Below, in pieces: positions 33,864 to 42,147 of a DNA stretch of 64,000 bases. The translations under genes were made by a program, and so were the position numbers. Source of the stretch: Novosphingobium terrae. Its GTDB lineage: Bacteria; Pseudomonadota; Alphaproteobacteria; Sphingomonadales; Sphingomonadaceae. Within the stretch, counting starts at the first letter, position 1, and each line of letters opens with the position of its first letter. The stretch spans positions 2,108,001 through 2,172,000 of the forward strand of contig NZ_JABVZR010000002.1 of assembly GCF_017163935.1 (NCBI RefSeq), given 5' to 3'. Below the pieces are notes generated by a model. It was given only the letters and a program-made list of their open reading frames with translations, had not been told where the DNA came from and did not search any database.

Positions 33864-34727
33864 TCATACCGTTGCGGCCATAACCTTGTTCTCAAGCGTC
33901 CCGATCTTTTCAACTTCACAGCGGATAATATCTCCGGCTTGCAAGAAGACCGGCGGTTTCATCGCCACGCCGACGCCCTCCGGTGTGCCGGTGGCGATCA
34001 GATCGCCCGGCTCCAGCGTGAAAGCGGTCGAAAGATAGGAAATCTGCTGCCAGATGTTGAAGATCAACTGGCTGGTATCACTGTCCTGCCGCAACTCGCC
34101 ATTGACCCAGCAGCGCAGGCGCAGGCCGTGCGGGTCGCCGATTTCGTCAGCGGTCACGATCCATGGGCCGATGGGGCCATGCGTATCGAATGACTTGCCG
34201 ATCGTGAAGGTGGGCGAATGAAATTGCCAATCGCGTGCCGAAACATCATTGGCCACCGTATAGCCAAAGACATGAGCGGACGCCTCGTCTTGCGAAACGC
34301 CTTTTGCCGCCGTGCCGATGATCGCCGCCAGCTCGACTTCGTAATCCAGCTTTTCGCTGACGCCGGGATCGATCACACTGTCGGGGCCGGTGATGCAGCT
34401 GGTCTGCTTGTTGAACCAGAACTGCTGCTTGGGCTTTTCGACGCCCAAAGCCGAAGCTTCCTCGGCATGCTTCTGAAAATTCATGCCGATGGCCATATAT
34501 TTGCCTGGCCTTTCCATCGGCGCCAGAAGTTTTGTGCCGGACAAAGGCAGCACATTTTCCGCCGCCTGCAAAACCGATCGCACCGCCTCCAGCGCTTCAG
34601 CCCCGCCCGCGATGATCGAGAGCATCGTGGGATAACGCTCTGTCAGCGGATCGATCGGCACGATGTTCTCACCGGACAGGACGCCCAGCCGCGGCGTGCC
34701 GCGATCGTCAAACCTCAATAATTTCAT
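33864..34727 (-). CDS. Fumarylacetoacetate-hydrolase-family protein (first of two)
   Basis: A 287-residue FAH-fold protein. The catalytic domain begins AIGMNFQKHAEEA, and the metal acids appear in LDYEVELAAIIG and FGYTVANDVSARDWQF; FTIGKSFDTHGPIGPWIV and GDLIATGTPEGVG complete the site. Family members hydrolyse or isomerise oxo-acid products of aromatic ring cleavage, for example 2-hydroxy-hepta-diene-dioate isomerase and fumarylpyruvate or acylpyruvate hydrolases. It is the last gene of a minus-strand unit with a SnoaL-like protein and a flavin monooxygenase, led by the first TTGC-N4-GCAA operator. Confidence 0.9.
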   Translation of the reverse strand: MKLLRFDDRGTPRLGVLSGENIVPIDPLTERYPTMLSIIAGGAEALEAVRSVLQAAENVLPLSGTKLLAPMERPGKYMAIGMNFQKHAEEASALGVEKPKQQFWFNKQTSCITGPDSVIDPGVSEKLDYEVELAAIIGTAAKGVSQDEASAHVFGYTVANDVSARDWQFHSPTFTIGKSFDTHGPIGPWIVTADEIGDPHGLRLRCWVNGELRQDSDTSQLIFNIWQQISYLSTAFTLEPGDLIATGTPEGVGVAMKPPVFLQAGDIIRCEVEKIGTLENKVMAATV

Positions 34728-34766
34728 GAAAAATTCCTCTTGGCAGGCCCTGGACGCGATGCCCTG

Positions 34767-35513
34767 TTACGCCCGATGATCCAGCCACGCCTGCTCCGCC
34801 GCACGCATCGCGGCCACCACCTCGGGCTGGTCCACGCCGGGCAGATCCATGCGCGGCGTGCGGCCCGTCGCGGCCAGCGCATAGCTAAGATGGCGGTAGG
34901 ACGGGCGATATTGCGCCAGCTTCTTCACATCGATGACCGGCACTTGCGCCGGATTGCAGGCCTCCAGCGTGTCGCGGATGTAGATGCCGCGCAGGCCCGC
35001 CAGCCGCCATTCGCCTTTTTCGCGCCGTGCCCGCCACAGCAGGCGGGTGTAGCCGGTCATGCTGGCTTCCACCCCGTCGAGCAGGATGAAGGAATGCACC
35101 GCGCAGGAACTGTCAGCGATGGCGCGGTCGCCCTTCACCCAGACGACAGGCGGGCTCATCGAGTCGAAGGAGACCGTCCCGTTGGCCTTGGCGGCGGCTG
35201 CGCCCTGAGCACCAATCGCGACAAAATCGCTGGCCTTGCCTTTGAACCATGACACTTCGACTTCGGCATCGGGCCAGAAACAGGCAGCTTCGGCCTCGCC
35301 ATCGCGGGTTTCGCGTGCATAGCGTTCACGCAGCAGAAGCTGAGTCACCGCATAGCTGTCGAGCAGGTCGGCAGGGGGCATGGTCTCACCTTTCGCCGAT
35401 GGGGCATCGCTCTGTGCTGCCGCCGCGCCAGGCGCCAGGGCCAGGGCGGCGCCCAGCACGCCGGTTTGCAGAATGCCACGGCGCGCAGCCGTGCCTTGCA
35501 GGATCGTGGTCAT
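34767..35513 (-). CDS. Exported SnoaL/NTF2-fold protein with Tat-like signal
   Basis: A roughly 248-residue protein. The N-terminus TAARRGILQTGVLGAALALA has a twin-arginine-like motif and ends AAAAQ, so it is probably exported. The body is an NTF2 fold (AVTQLLLRERYARETRDGEA, CFWPDAEVEVSWFKG, VKGDRAIADSSCAVHSF) as in SnoaL-like dehydratases and isomerases, extended by about 70 residues at the C-terminus. The start at MTTILQG is preferred since GAGAGAG precedes it; two ATGs six and seven codons earlier are possible. It lies between the monooxygenase and FAH-family genes in one unit and may act on a periplasmic intermediate. Confidence 0.72.
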   Translation of the reverse strand: MTTILQGTAARRGILQTGVLGAALALAPGAAAAQSDAPSAKGETMPPADLLDSYAVTQLLLRERYARETRDGEAEAACFWPDAEVEVSWFKGKASDFVAIGAQGAAAAKANGTVSFDSMSPPVVWVKGDRAIADSSCAVHSFILLDGVEASMTGYTRLLWRARREKGEWRLAGLRGIYIRDTLEACNPAQVPVIDVKKLAQYRPSYRHLSYALAATGRTPRMDLPGVDQPEVVAAMRAAEQAWLDHRA

Positions 35514-35554
35514 CGCTCTCTCTCGCATCATGCCCTCTTGCTGAGGGTCGTTGA

Positions 35555-36763
35555 TCAATATTGTCCTTTGGGTTCCAGCCCCAGCGCATGCTGCCCATAC
35601 ATGGTGGAAACCGCATCCCAATTGGTGCTGATATGCACCCCGCCCGCATGGGTATCGCGCCAGAAGCGCTGAAGCGGGCGAGCCAGATCGAGAGCGGTGC
35701 CACCCGAGCCGTAGAACAGCGCATCCACCGCCTCGACCAGCAATTTGACCGTAAAGGCATGGCTGCGCCGGTTGCGCAGGCGCATGTCCAGGCCGATCGG
35801 CTGCCCGGCCTCGGCGGTCTGGCGGGTTTCGGCAATATCGCGCATCAGCACGGTGCGCGCCGCATCGATCCGCGCCGAAGCATCGGCCACGCGCATCTGC
35901 ACCGTGGCGAATTCGGCCATGCGGTTGTTGCCGCCTGCCACCGCGCCGCGCGTGTTACGGCCAAGCGTGGTGTCGAGATACAGCTCCAGCGCGCCCTCGG
36001 CCATGCCCAGCACCGGGGCGACCAGACAGGTCGGCACACAGGCCATAAAGGGAATGCGATAGAGCGGACTGGTGTTGAGCTGCGCACCCGGCGCCTGCCC
36101 CGATGTGCCCGCAGCAAAGCTGAGCACGCGATGCTCCGGCACGAAGACGGAGTCGAGATGGACCGTGCGGCTGCCGGTGCCGGCCAGACCTGCCACGCGC
36201 CAACTGTCTGGATCGATGCGGTAATCCTTGGCTGGCACCAGGAAGAAGCCGGGGAAGGGAGCTGCGTCCTCGCTGGGCTGGAAGATCGAACCGAGCAGCA
36301 GCCAGTCCGAGGTGTCGCAGCCCGAGGCAAAGCTCCAGGCGCCGGTCATGCGATAGCCGCCGTCGACCTTCTGCGCGCGGCCCACCGGCGCATAGGAGCC
36401 GGCGGCGAAGGCGTCGCGCTTGCTGCCCCAGACATCGTCCTGAGCTTCAGGCGGGAACAGGCCGATCAGCCATTGATGCACGGCGCAGACGCTGAACACC
36501 CATCCGGTCGAGCCATCGCCGCGCGCCAGATGCGCCACGATCTGGGCAAAGGCATCGAAGCCAGCCTCATAGCCTCCAAAAGCGGCGGGTTGCAGCACGC
36601 GGTAGAGCCCGGCGTCGCGGAATTGCTCGATCAACTCTTGCGGCACGCGGCGGTCCGCTTCGGTGCGGTCGGCATGCTCGCGGGCCAGCGCGCTCAGGTC
36701 GGCGGCGGCGGTCAGCAGGGCGGATAGCGGGTCGCCCGGGGCGATCCTCACGGCGGTGGTCAT
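35555..36763 (-). CDS. Flavin-dependent monooxygenase, acyl-CoA-dehydrogenase fold (HsaA-like), copy 1
   Basis: A 402-residue protein with LSALAREHADRTEADRRVPQ and LIEQFRDAGLYRVLQPAAFG at the N-terminus, a GDGSTGWVFSVCAVHQWL helix, and a middle domain with GGYRMTGAWSFASGCDTSDW. These are hallmarks of the oxygenase component of two-component phenol or steroid hydroxylases (HsaA, HPA 3-hydroxylase C2), which use reduced flavin from a partner. It leads a minus-strand unit; upstream, a TTGC-N4-GCAA dyad sits inside a TTGACT-17-GATAAA promoter. The partner reductase is probably the flavin reductase at 42.1 kb or the FMN reductase at 49.3 kb. Confidence 0.86.
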   Translation of the reverse strand: MTTAVRIAPGDPLSALLTAAADLSALAREHADRTEADRRVPQELIEQFRDAGLYRVLQPAAFGGYEAGFDAFAQIVAHLARGDGSTGWVFSVCAVHQWLIGLFPPEAQDDVWGSKRDAFAAGSYAPVGRAQKVDGGYRMTGAWSFASGCDTSDWLLLGSIFQPSEDAAPFPGFFLVPAKDYRIDPDSWRVAGLAGTGSRTVHLDSVFVPEHRVLSFAAGTSGQAPGAQLNTSPLYRIPFMACVPTCLVAPVLGMAEGALELYLDTTLGRNTRGAVAGGNNRMAEFATVQMRVADASARIDAARTVLMRDIAETRQTAEAGQPIGLDMRLRNRRSHAFTVKLLVEAVDALFYGSGGTALDLARPLQRFWRDTHAGGVHISTNWDAVSTMYGQHALGLEPKGQY

Positions 36764-36795
36764 GCTGGCGCTTTCCTCTCCATCTTGATGGGAGG

Positions 36796-36824
36796 TTTAT
36801 CTATTGCATATGCAAATGAGTCAA
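36796..36824 (-). promoter_or_regulatory. Promoter with MarR-type operator, site 1 (ACAD-fold monooxygenase unit)
   Basis: On the minus strand, TTGACT and GATAAA are separated by exactly 17 bases. The spacer holds the perfect 12-bp palindrome TTGCATATGCAA (36804-36815). A protein bound there would block polymerase, the classic layout for repression. Confidence 0.75.
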
Positions 36825-36858
36825 GCGTGAATTCGCAGCCTTCCCGCGCCGCCGCTGA

Positions 36859-37323
36859 TCATTCCTGCTTGGCGGCGCTGGGCAATTGCACCTGATCGAA
36901 GTTGGCCAGATTGGAATAGACCTTGTTCAGCAAAAGCTTGAGGCGGCGAATGTCCGCCGGATTGACGCCATCGAGCGCCACCTGCTCATGCCGCGCGACG
37001 GCGGGCAGCAGCTCCTCGACAAGGGCGCGGCCCTCCGGCGTCAGGCTGATGTTGACCGAGCGCCAGTGCAGCCCGGATTGCTGGCGATTGACCAGCTTTT
37101 TGTCCACCAGCGTGCCAACCTGCCGCGACAGAGTGGAAATTTCCACGCTGGTGACTTCGGCCAAGCCGCTCAGTGTTTGCTCGCCTGTGCCCAGCAGGGC
37201 GGCCAGCACGCGCCACATCGGCAAGGTTAGCCCGCAGTCCTTCAGTTCAAGGGTGAAAGCGGTGGCCACGGCGGCGCCGGCACGGTTGAGAAGAAAGGCC
37301 AGCGATTCGTTCAAGGCATACAT
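36859..37323 (-). CDS. MarR-family transcriptional regulator, probable master of the aromatic island
   Basis: A 154-residue winged-helix protein: LAFLLNRAGAAVATAFTLEL, the recognition region TLSGLAEVTSVEISTLSRQV, the wing VNRQQSGLHWRSVNISLTPE, and C-terminal dimer helices. MarR repressors bind short palindromes and are released by phenolic ligands or their CoA esters. This is the only MarR gene in the window and sits in the middle of the seven TTGC-N4-GCAA sites, with one site in its own upstream gap shared with the divergent aldehyde dehydrogenase. I infer that it is the repressor of the whole island and of itself. The start at MYALNE gives the usual length. Confidence 0.92.
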   Translation of the reverse strand: MYALNESLAFLLNRAGAAVATAFTLELKDCGLTLPMWRVLAALLGTGEQTLSGLAEVTSVEISTLSRQVGTLVDKKLVNRQQSGLHWRSVNISLTPEGRALVEELLPAVARHEQVALDGVNPADIRRLKLLLNKVYSNLANFDQVQLPSAAKQE

Positions 37324-37470
37324 AGGGCGGCTCTCATGGCGAGGTGGCGTCGAAAAGACAGGATGGCCGGATGGGGCGTTCCCAACTTGCCTTTGCAACT
37401 CATCCATACCAGCAATTGGCCGAGGCTCAAGCCGAGCCTATACGGATTTGCTTTCGACCACGCAGGATGG

Positions 37471-37498
37471 TTGACATGTTTGCGTTTGCAAATAACAT
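37471..37498 (+). promoter_or_regulatory. Promoter with MarR-type operator, site 2 (aldehyde dehydrogenase/MarR gap)
   Basis: TTGACA is followed, after 16 bases, by TAACAT. The spacer contains TTGCGTTTGCAA (37480-37491), flanked by an outer ATGTT...AACAT dyad. It lies 85 bases before the aldehyde dehydrogenase and 157 bases before the divergent MarR gene. Confidence 0.75.
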
Positions 37499-37575
37499 GC
37501 CCGCAGCAGAGGGCAGGCGGCTCCGGATATTGCGCCGCCACGATAGTGCCCTGCAACAAACGGGAGAGATTGGGC

Positions 37576-39036
37576 ATGAACGACACAACGCCTGTCGGCC
37601 ACTGGATCGGTGGCGAATGGCTGCATGCTGGCCCCCTGCGTGACAGCATCGACCCGGCCACCGGCGCGGTGATCGGCCAGTACCACGACGCCTCGGTGGA
37701 GGTGGCGCAGCAAGCCATTGCCACCGCGCGCGCTGCTTTCGAAACCAGCGTCTGGCGTGATGACGCCTTCCTGCGCGCCACCGCTTTGTCGCATCTGGCC
37801 GATGCCTATGAGGCGCATCTGGGCGAGGTGGTCGATACGCTGGCACAGGAAAACGGCAAGATGCGCTATGAAGCTGGCTTTGAAGCGCATTTCATCCCCC
37901 GTGCGCTGCGCTTTGCCGCCGGTCTGGCGATGCATAATTTCGGCCGGGTCACCCAGTCCAAGCCCGGCCAGCAGTCGATCTCGATCCGCGAGGCGGTGGG
38001 TGTTGCAGGGTTGATCATCCCATGGAACTCGCCTGCCTATCTGTGCATCCGCGCGCTGGCTCCGGCGCTGGCGGCGGGCTGCACGGCGGTGATCAAGATG
38101 CCGCATCAGGCCGCGCGTACCGCTGCTCTGGCTGCGCGGATCATCGGTTCGGTGGCGGAGATCCCCAAGGGTGTGGTCAACATCTTCACCGAATCCGGGG
38201 CCGATGGCGCGCGTTTGCTGGTGGATTCCCCCGATGTTCCGGCGATCAGTTTCACGGGCAGCACCGCCACAGGCCGCGCTATCGCGCAGGCCGCCGCCGG
38301 GAAGCTGAAGCGCGTGGGGTTGGAACTGGGTGGCAAGACGCCGCATCTGATCTTCGAGGATGCCGATCTGGCCGCCGTGCTGCCCGTGCTGGAAAAGTCG
38401 AGCACCGTGTTTGCCGGGCAGTTCTGCATGACGGGCAGCCGCATCTACGTCCACCGCTCGCTGGCCGATCAGGTCAAGACCGGGCTGGCGCAGCGTCTGG
38501 CGGTGGTGAAGGCAGGCCCGGCCAGCGATCCGGCCAGCCAGATGGGGCCGATGATCGACAAGGCGGCGGTGGCGCGCGTCGATGCGCTGGTCGAGGCGGC
38601 GATTGCGGGCGGCGCGGTGCCGATCCTGCGCGGCGGCCCGGCCAGGGACCCGGCGCTGGCCGGCGGGGCCTTTTATCTGCCCACCTTGCTGGAGGTGACA
38701 GGCACCGATCTGCCCATCGTGCGCGAGGAAACCTTCGGCCCGGTCCAGACCCTGCAGGTCTTCGACACCGAGGAGGAGGCGATCGCTCTGGCCAATGACA
38801 GTGACTATGGCCTCTCCGCCTGCGTGTGGAGCCGCGATGCCGACCGCCCGATTCGTGTGGCGCGGCGGCTGCATGCCGGACTGATCTCGATCAACAGCTG
38901 GGCCAATCTGGCGGTGGAAAGCGAGGAGGGCGGCTTCAAATCCAGCGGCGCGGGCCGTCTGGGGGGCCTCGCCTCGATCGAGGATTTTGTCGAATACAAG
39001 CAGATCACGCAGGATTTCATTCCCCATGCCCACTGA
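37576..39036 (+). CDS. NAD(P)-dependent aldehyde dehydrogenase
   Basis: A 486-residue enzyme of the ALDH superfamily. It has the PWNSPAYLCIRALAPALAAG cofactor region, FTGSTATGR, the general base Glu250 in LELGGKTP and the nucleophile Cys284 in GQFCMTGSR, plus a closing EEGGFKSSGAGR. Residues match benzaldehyde/vanillin-type and betaine-type members alike. With an aryl-alcohol-dehydrogenase-like gene overlapping its end, it probably oxidises an aromatic aldehyde to the acid. GGGAGAG precedes the ATG. It is the first gene after operator site 2. Confidence 0.93.
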   Translation: MNDTTPVGHWIGGEWLHAGPLRDSIDPATGAVIGQYHDASVEVAQQAIATARAAFETSVWRDDAFLRATALSHLADAYEAHLGEVVDTLAQENGKMRYEAGFEAHFIPRALRFAAGLAMHNFGRVTQSKPGQQSISIREAVGVAGLIIPWNSPAYLCIRALAPALAAGCTAVIKMPHQAARTAALAARIIGSVAEIPKGVVNIFTESGADGARLLVDSPDVPAISFTGSTATGRAIAQAAAGKLKRVGLELGGKTPHLIFEDADLAAVLPVLEKSSTVFAGQFCMTGSRIYVHRSLADQVKTGLAQRLAVVKAGPASDPASQMGPMIDKAAVARVDALVEAAIAGGAVPILRGGPARDPALAGGAFYLPTLLEVTGTDLPIVREETFGPVQTLQVFDTEEEAIALANDSDYGLSACVWSRDADRPIRVARRLHAGLISINSWANLAVESEEGGFKSSGAGRLGGLASIEDFVEYKQITQDFIPHAH

Positions 39037-40168
39037 AACGCCCACTGAAACGCCCATGGGCCAGACCCGGACCACCGGCGCTGTCGTGGCGCAGGCCGGG
39101 GCGCCCTTTGCGCTGCAGGACCTCACGCTTGCCCCACCTCGTCCCGACGAGGTGATGGTCGCGCTGGAGGCTTGCGGCATGTGCCATGCCGATTTGTCGG
39201 CGCAGGGTGGATCGATCCCTTTCCCCTTGCCCGGCGTGCTGGGGCATGAGGGCGTGGGCCATGTCGTCGCCATTGGCGCGGATGTCAAAGATGTGGCGGT
39301 GGGGCAGCGGGTGGTGATGTCTTTCACCTCCTGCGGCGTCTGTCCGGCCTGTGCTGAGGGGCGTCCGGGCTATTGCGTGGCATGGCCGGTGCTAAATCTG
39401 GTGGGCGGGGGCCGTGCTGACGGATCGAGCAGCCTGTCCTGCGCGGGGCATGGGGTTCACAGCCATTTCTTCGGCCAAAGCTCCTTTGCGCGCCACGCGG
39501 TGACCGCAGCCCGCGCCGTCGTCCCTGTGCCCGAGGATCTGCCCGCCACCGTGCTGGCGCCGATGGGTTGCGGGGTGCAGACGGGCGTCTGCGCTGCTAC
39601 CGACGTGCTGGCCCCCAAGGCCGGCGACCGTGTGGCCATATTCGGTGCTGGCGCGGTGGGGCTGGCGGCGCTGATGGGCTTGGGCCTCACGCAGGCGGCA
39701 CAGATCATCGCGGTGGATATTCACCAGGGGCGGCTCGATCTGGCGCGCGAGCTGGGCGCCACCCACACCATCGATGCTTCCACGCAGGATGTTGCGGCTG
39801 AAATCGCCCGCATCACCGATGGCGCGGGGCTGGATGGCGTGATCGAGACCAGCGGCAATCTGCGCGTGCTGGAAGGCGCCATTGCGGCGCTGGCAGCGGG
39901 CGGAACCTGCGTGGTGATCGGCGTACCCGGCCATGGCGAGCGTGCCAGTTTCGATGTCATCGATCTGGTGGCACGGGGCCTGCGCATCGTGGGCACCAAT
40001 CAGGGCGACGCCAATCCGCGCGTGGCCATTCCCCGGCTGGTCGAACTCTATCGGCAGGGAGTTTTGCCGATCGAGAAGCTGGTGACGGTCTTTCCCTTCG
40101 ACCAGATCAACGAGGCGCGTGCCGCTTCTCTGGACGGGCGCGCGATCAAGCCTGTGATGACGATGTGA
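39026..40168 (+). CDS. Zinc-dependent alcohol dehydrogenase, aryl-alcohol type
   Basis: A 380-residue medium-chain dehydrogenase. Catalytic zinc ligands are in ACGMCHAD and LGHEGVGH and a Cys in APMGCGVQTG; the structural-zinc cysteines are in SCGVCPACAEGRPGYC. The Rossmann motif is GAGAVGLAALMG. The MGCGVQTG form and length match benzyl and aryl alcohol dehydrogenases (XylB-like). The start overlaps the aldehyde dehydrogenase by 11 bases, inside a 12-bp tandem repeat that makes the leader MPTETPTETPMG; an ATG ten codons later is the other option. Together the two enzymes would convert an aryl alcohol to its carboxylic acid. Confidence 0.9.
   Translation: MPTETPTETPMGQTRTTGAVVAQAGAPFALQDLTLAPPRPDEVMVALEACGMCHADLSAQGGSIPFPLPGVLGHEGVGHVVAIGADVKDVAVGQRVVMSFTSCGVCPACAEGRPGYCVAWPVLNLVGGGRADGSSSLSCAGHGVHSHFFGQSSFARHAVTAARAVVPVPEDLPATVLAPMGCGVQTGVCAATDVLAPKAGDRVAIFGAGAVGLAALMGLGLTQAAQIIAVDIHQGRLDLARELGATHTIDASTQDVAAEIARITDGAGLDGVIETSGNLRVLEGAIAALAAGGTCVVIGVPGHGERASFDVIDLVARGLRIVGTNQGDANPRVAIPRLVELYRQGVLPIEKLVTVFPFDQINEARAASLDGRAIKPVMTM
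39029..39052 (+). repeat. 12-bp tandem duplication at the ALDH/ADH junction
   Basis: CCCACTGAAACG occurs twice head to tail. The first copy contains the aldehyde dehydrogenase stop codon; both copies encode PTET in the dehydrogenase frame. Looks like a slippage duplication that lengthened the alcohol dehydrogenase N-terminus. Confidence 0.85.
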
Positions 40169-40182
40169 GGGAGCCGATCGCC

Positions 40183-40767
40183 ATGCCTGTGCCTGTGACC
40201 ATGACGCTCGATTTCATCTGCCCGTGGTGCCACATCGGCCATGCCAATCTGCTGACGGCGCTGCGCCGCTTGCCTGACGGTGCAGCGCAGGTGGCCTATC
40301 GCCCCTTTGAACTGAACCCCGGCGCGCCGCCCGAGGGGATGGACCGCACCGCCTATCGCTCGGCCAAATTCGGTGCGGAGCGGGCGCGGATGATGGATGC
40401 GCACGTCACGGCGGCGGGCGCTGCGGTGGGGGTGCCTTTCAACCTTGGCGCGATCACCCGAACCCCGGCCACACGCCGCGCGCATCTGCTGGTGCAGGCG
40501 GTGGGCGCTCATGGTCCGGCGGTGGTGGAGCGCATTCTCACGGCCTATTTCGTCGAGGCGCGCGATATCTCCGATCCCGCCATCTTGCGCGATCTGGCTT
40601 ATGCGGCGGGCATGGAGGCTGAGGCTGTCGAGGCCGTTTTGAGTGCTGCGGATGCGCCTTTGCCGCCCTCGCCGGTGCAGGGCGTGCCGCTGTTCGAGAT
40701 CGGCACTCTGGTGCTGGAAGGCGCGCAGAGTCCGGAGGCTCTGGAAAGCGCCCTGTGTCGGGCATAA
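40183..40767 (+). CDS. DsbA/FrnE-family thioredoxin-fold protein (2-hydroxychromene-2-carboxylate-isomerase-like)
   Basis: A 194-residue thioredoxin-fold protein with an all-alpha insertion. The active site is FICPWCHIGH, and the fold continues VAYRPFELNPGAPPEG and a cis-Pro-like QGVPLFEIG. This pattern belongs to FrnE and related DsbA-like oxidoreductases, which share a fold with the glutathione-dependent isomerases of naphthalene breakdown. No signal peptide is present, so it is cytoplasmic. Its role may be glutathione-linked isomerisation in the pathway, given the GST at 50.7 kb, but a stress role is possible. GAGGGAG precedes the ATG, and a bidirectional terminator follows. Confidence 0.8.
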   Translation: MPVPVTMTLDFICPWCHIGHANLLTALRRLPDGAAQVAYRPFELNPGAPPEGMDRTAYRSAKFGAERARMMDAHVTAAGAAVGVPFNLGAITRTPATRRAHLLVQAVGAHGPAVVERILTAYFVEARDISDPAILRDLAYAAGMEAEAVEAVLSAADAPLPPSPVQGVPLFEIGTLVLEGAQSPEALESALCRA

Positions 40768-40782
40768 AGTCTCGGGCATAGA

Positions 40783-40809
40783 AAGGCCCGGCCTGAGCAG
40801 CCGGGCCTT
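40783..40809. terminator. Bidirectional terminator between DsbA-like and decarboxylase genes
   Basis: A perfect 10-bp stem, AAGGCCCGGC and GCCGGGCCTT, with a 7-base loop, centred in the 47-base gap between convergent genes. The stem itself starts with AA and ends with TT, giving a short U-tract in both directions. Confidence 0.8.
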
Positions 40810-40814
40810 CATCA

Positions 40815-41792
40815 TCAATCCAGCCGGAACAGGCGGCGCGCATTGCCGCTGCCGATTTTTGCGCGGTCTTCTTCGGAAATTCCGGCTTCATCAAACCATT
40901 GGGCGGCGTGGTCGACATTCTCGAACGGCCAGTCGGTGGAGAACAGCACGCGGTCCGCACCCATCTCGGCGATGGCATCGACCAGCGTGGCGGTGTTGAA
41001 ATTGCCCGATGTGGTCAGGTGGAAATTGGCGCGGATATAGTCCGCAATAGGGCGCCTGGCGGGATAGGTGGGGGGCAGATCCATCCATGCATTGCGGTGG
41101 TCGATGCGCCACAGGCTGAAGGGCAGGCCCTCGCCCATATGGCCCAGGATCATCTGCAGGCCGGGGCAATCGTCGAACAGGCCAGAGCCGATCAGCCGCA
41201 GCGCATGCACCGCCGTTTCCTGCCCGAAAGCCCAGGTGGGGCCCAGCAGCCATTCATGCCCCTGGAAGATTTTCGCGTGAGACAACAGCGGGTTGCGGGG
41301 GTGCAGATAGAAGGGCACCTCCAGTGCCTCGGCTGCGCGCCAGAAGGGGCGGAAGGCCGGTTCGTCGTAATAGGTCAGCGTCTCGGCATCGCCCACCTGG
41401 CTGAAGCCGTTGACCAGCGCGCCCTTGAACCCCAGATCGCGCACGCAGCGGGTGAGTTCCTGCGTCGCCAGCTCAGGGTCCTGCATGGGCAGGGCGGCGA
41501 AGGCCTGAAAACGGTCCGGGCGCTGGGCGACCTGCTCGGCCAGATAGTCATTGGCGCGGCGGGCCAGATCATGAGCGGCCTGCTTGTCTGGCACGGCCTG
41601 CACGGCGGGGGCGTTGAGTGATAGGATCATCATCTCGATCCCATGCGTGTCCATCTCGCGCAGGCGCCGGTCCTGAATGTCGAGCAGGCGCGCGCGCAAT
41701 TCGCTCCACACCGTGTCGGGGAAAAAACCCTGCGAATCGGCCAGTGTTTCGGGGATGGCGAAGTGTTCTTCGAGCGCGATCTTGCCTTGCAT
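40815..41792 (-). CDS. Amidohydrolase-family nonoxidative decarboxylase, gamma-resorcylate/2,3-dihydroxybenzoate type
   Basis: A 325-residue protein that follows the known gamma-resorcylate (2,6-dihydroxybenzoate) decarboxylases nearly residue for residue: QGKIALEEHFAIPETL, ILSLNAPAVQA, ALVNGFSQVGD, FYLHPRNPL, LGHMGEGLPFSLWRIDHRNA and FSTDWPFEN. With the ATG at 41792, the metal ligands Glu8, His10, His164 and Asp287 and the catalytic His218 keep the published numbering. It removes the carboxylate ortho to a phenolic OH, giving a phenol or resorcinol. LigW-like 5-carboxyvanillate decarboxylase is the next possibility but is less similar. Operator site 3 lies 158 bases upstream. Confidence 0.88.
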   Translation of the reverse strand: MQGKIALEEHFAIPETLADSQGFFPDTVWSELRARLLDIQDRRLREMDTHGIEMMILSLNAPAVQAVPDKQAAHDLARRANDYLAEQVAQRPDRFQAFAALPMQDPELATQELTRCVRDLGFKGALVNGFSQVGDAETLTYYDEPAFRPFWRAAEALEVPFYLHPRNPLLSHAKIFQGHEWLLGPTWAFGQETAVHALRLIGSGLFDDCPGLQMILGHMGEGLPFSLWRIDHRNAWMDLPPTYPARRPIADYIRANFHLTTSGNFNTATLVDAIAEMGADRVLFSTDWPFENVDHAAQWFDEAGISEEDRAKIGSGNARRLFRLD

Positions 41793-41941
41793 TCTCAAGT
41801 CTCCAGATAAAGGATCACGGTTGCCTGCTGGCTTACTCTTGTGCCCACGGCGTGCTGCCCGGTGGCGATCTGCACGGCCGGAGGGCCTGAGAGACGGTTC
41901 GCCGGGGCTTCCTCTGCTTGCGCTGTTTCCGCGCTTGCCAT

Positions 41942-41970
41942 TGTTTCGTTTGCAACAGCAAATTAGTCAA
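41942..41970 (-). promoter_or_regulatory. Promoter with MarR-type operator, site 3 (decarboxylase)
   Basis: TTGCAACAGCAA (41950-41961) keeps the TTGC-N4-GCAA arms but not a symmetric centre. On the minus strand a TTGACT -35 lies three bases before the TTTGC arm, as at sites 1 and 2; the -10 is weak. The 355-base gap holds this site, site 4, and a GGCTGA/TCAGCC mini-hairpin near 42040, but no gene. Confidence 0.62.
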
Positions 41971-42084
41971 GTGTGTTTGCAAGCGGAAGGGGGCATCATG
42001 CACTCCACGGCGAGATTTTCACCCGCAAACAAGGCTGAAATCAGCCGTCAATCCGCCTTCGGCAAGGCATGAGGCAAATAGGAA

Positions 42085-42113
42085 TTGACAATATTTGCAA
42101 ATGCAAGTTAAAG
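42085..42113 (+). promoter_or_regulatory. Promoter with MarR-type operator, site 4 (flavin reductase)
   Basis: TTGACA at 42085-42090 is followed by the operator TTGCAAATGCAA (42095-42106) and a weak -10 (TTAAAG) with 17-base spacing. It lies about 40 bases before the flavin reductase start. Confidence 0.68.
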
Positions 42114-42147
42114 GAGGCTCAGAGGAGCTTGAAAAAGGGCACAGACC

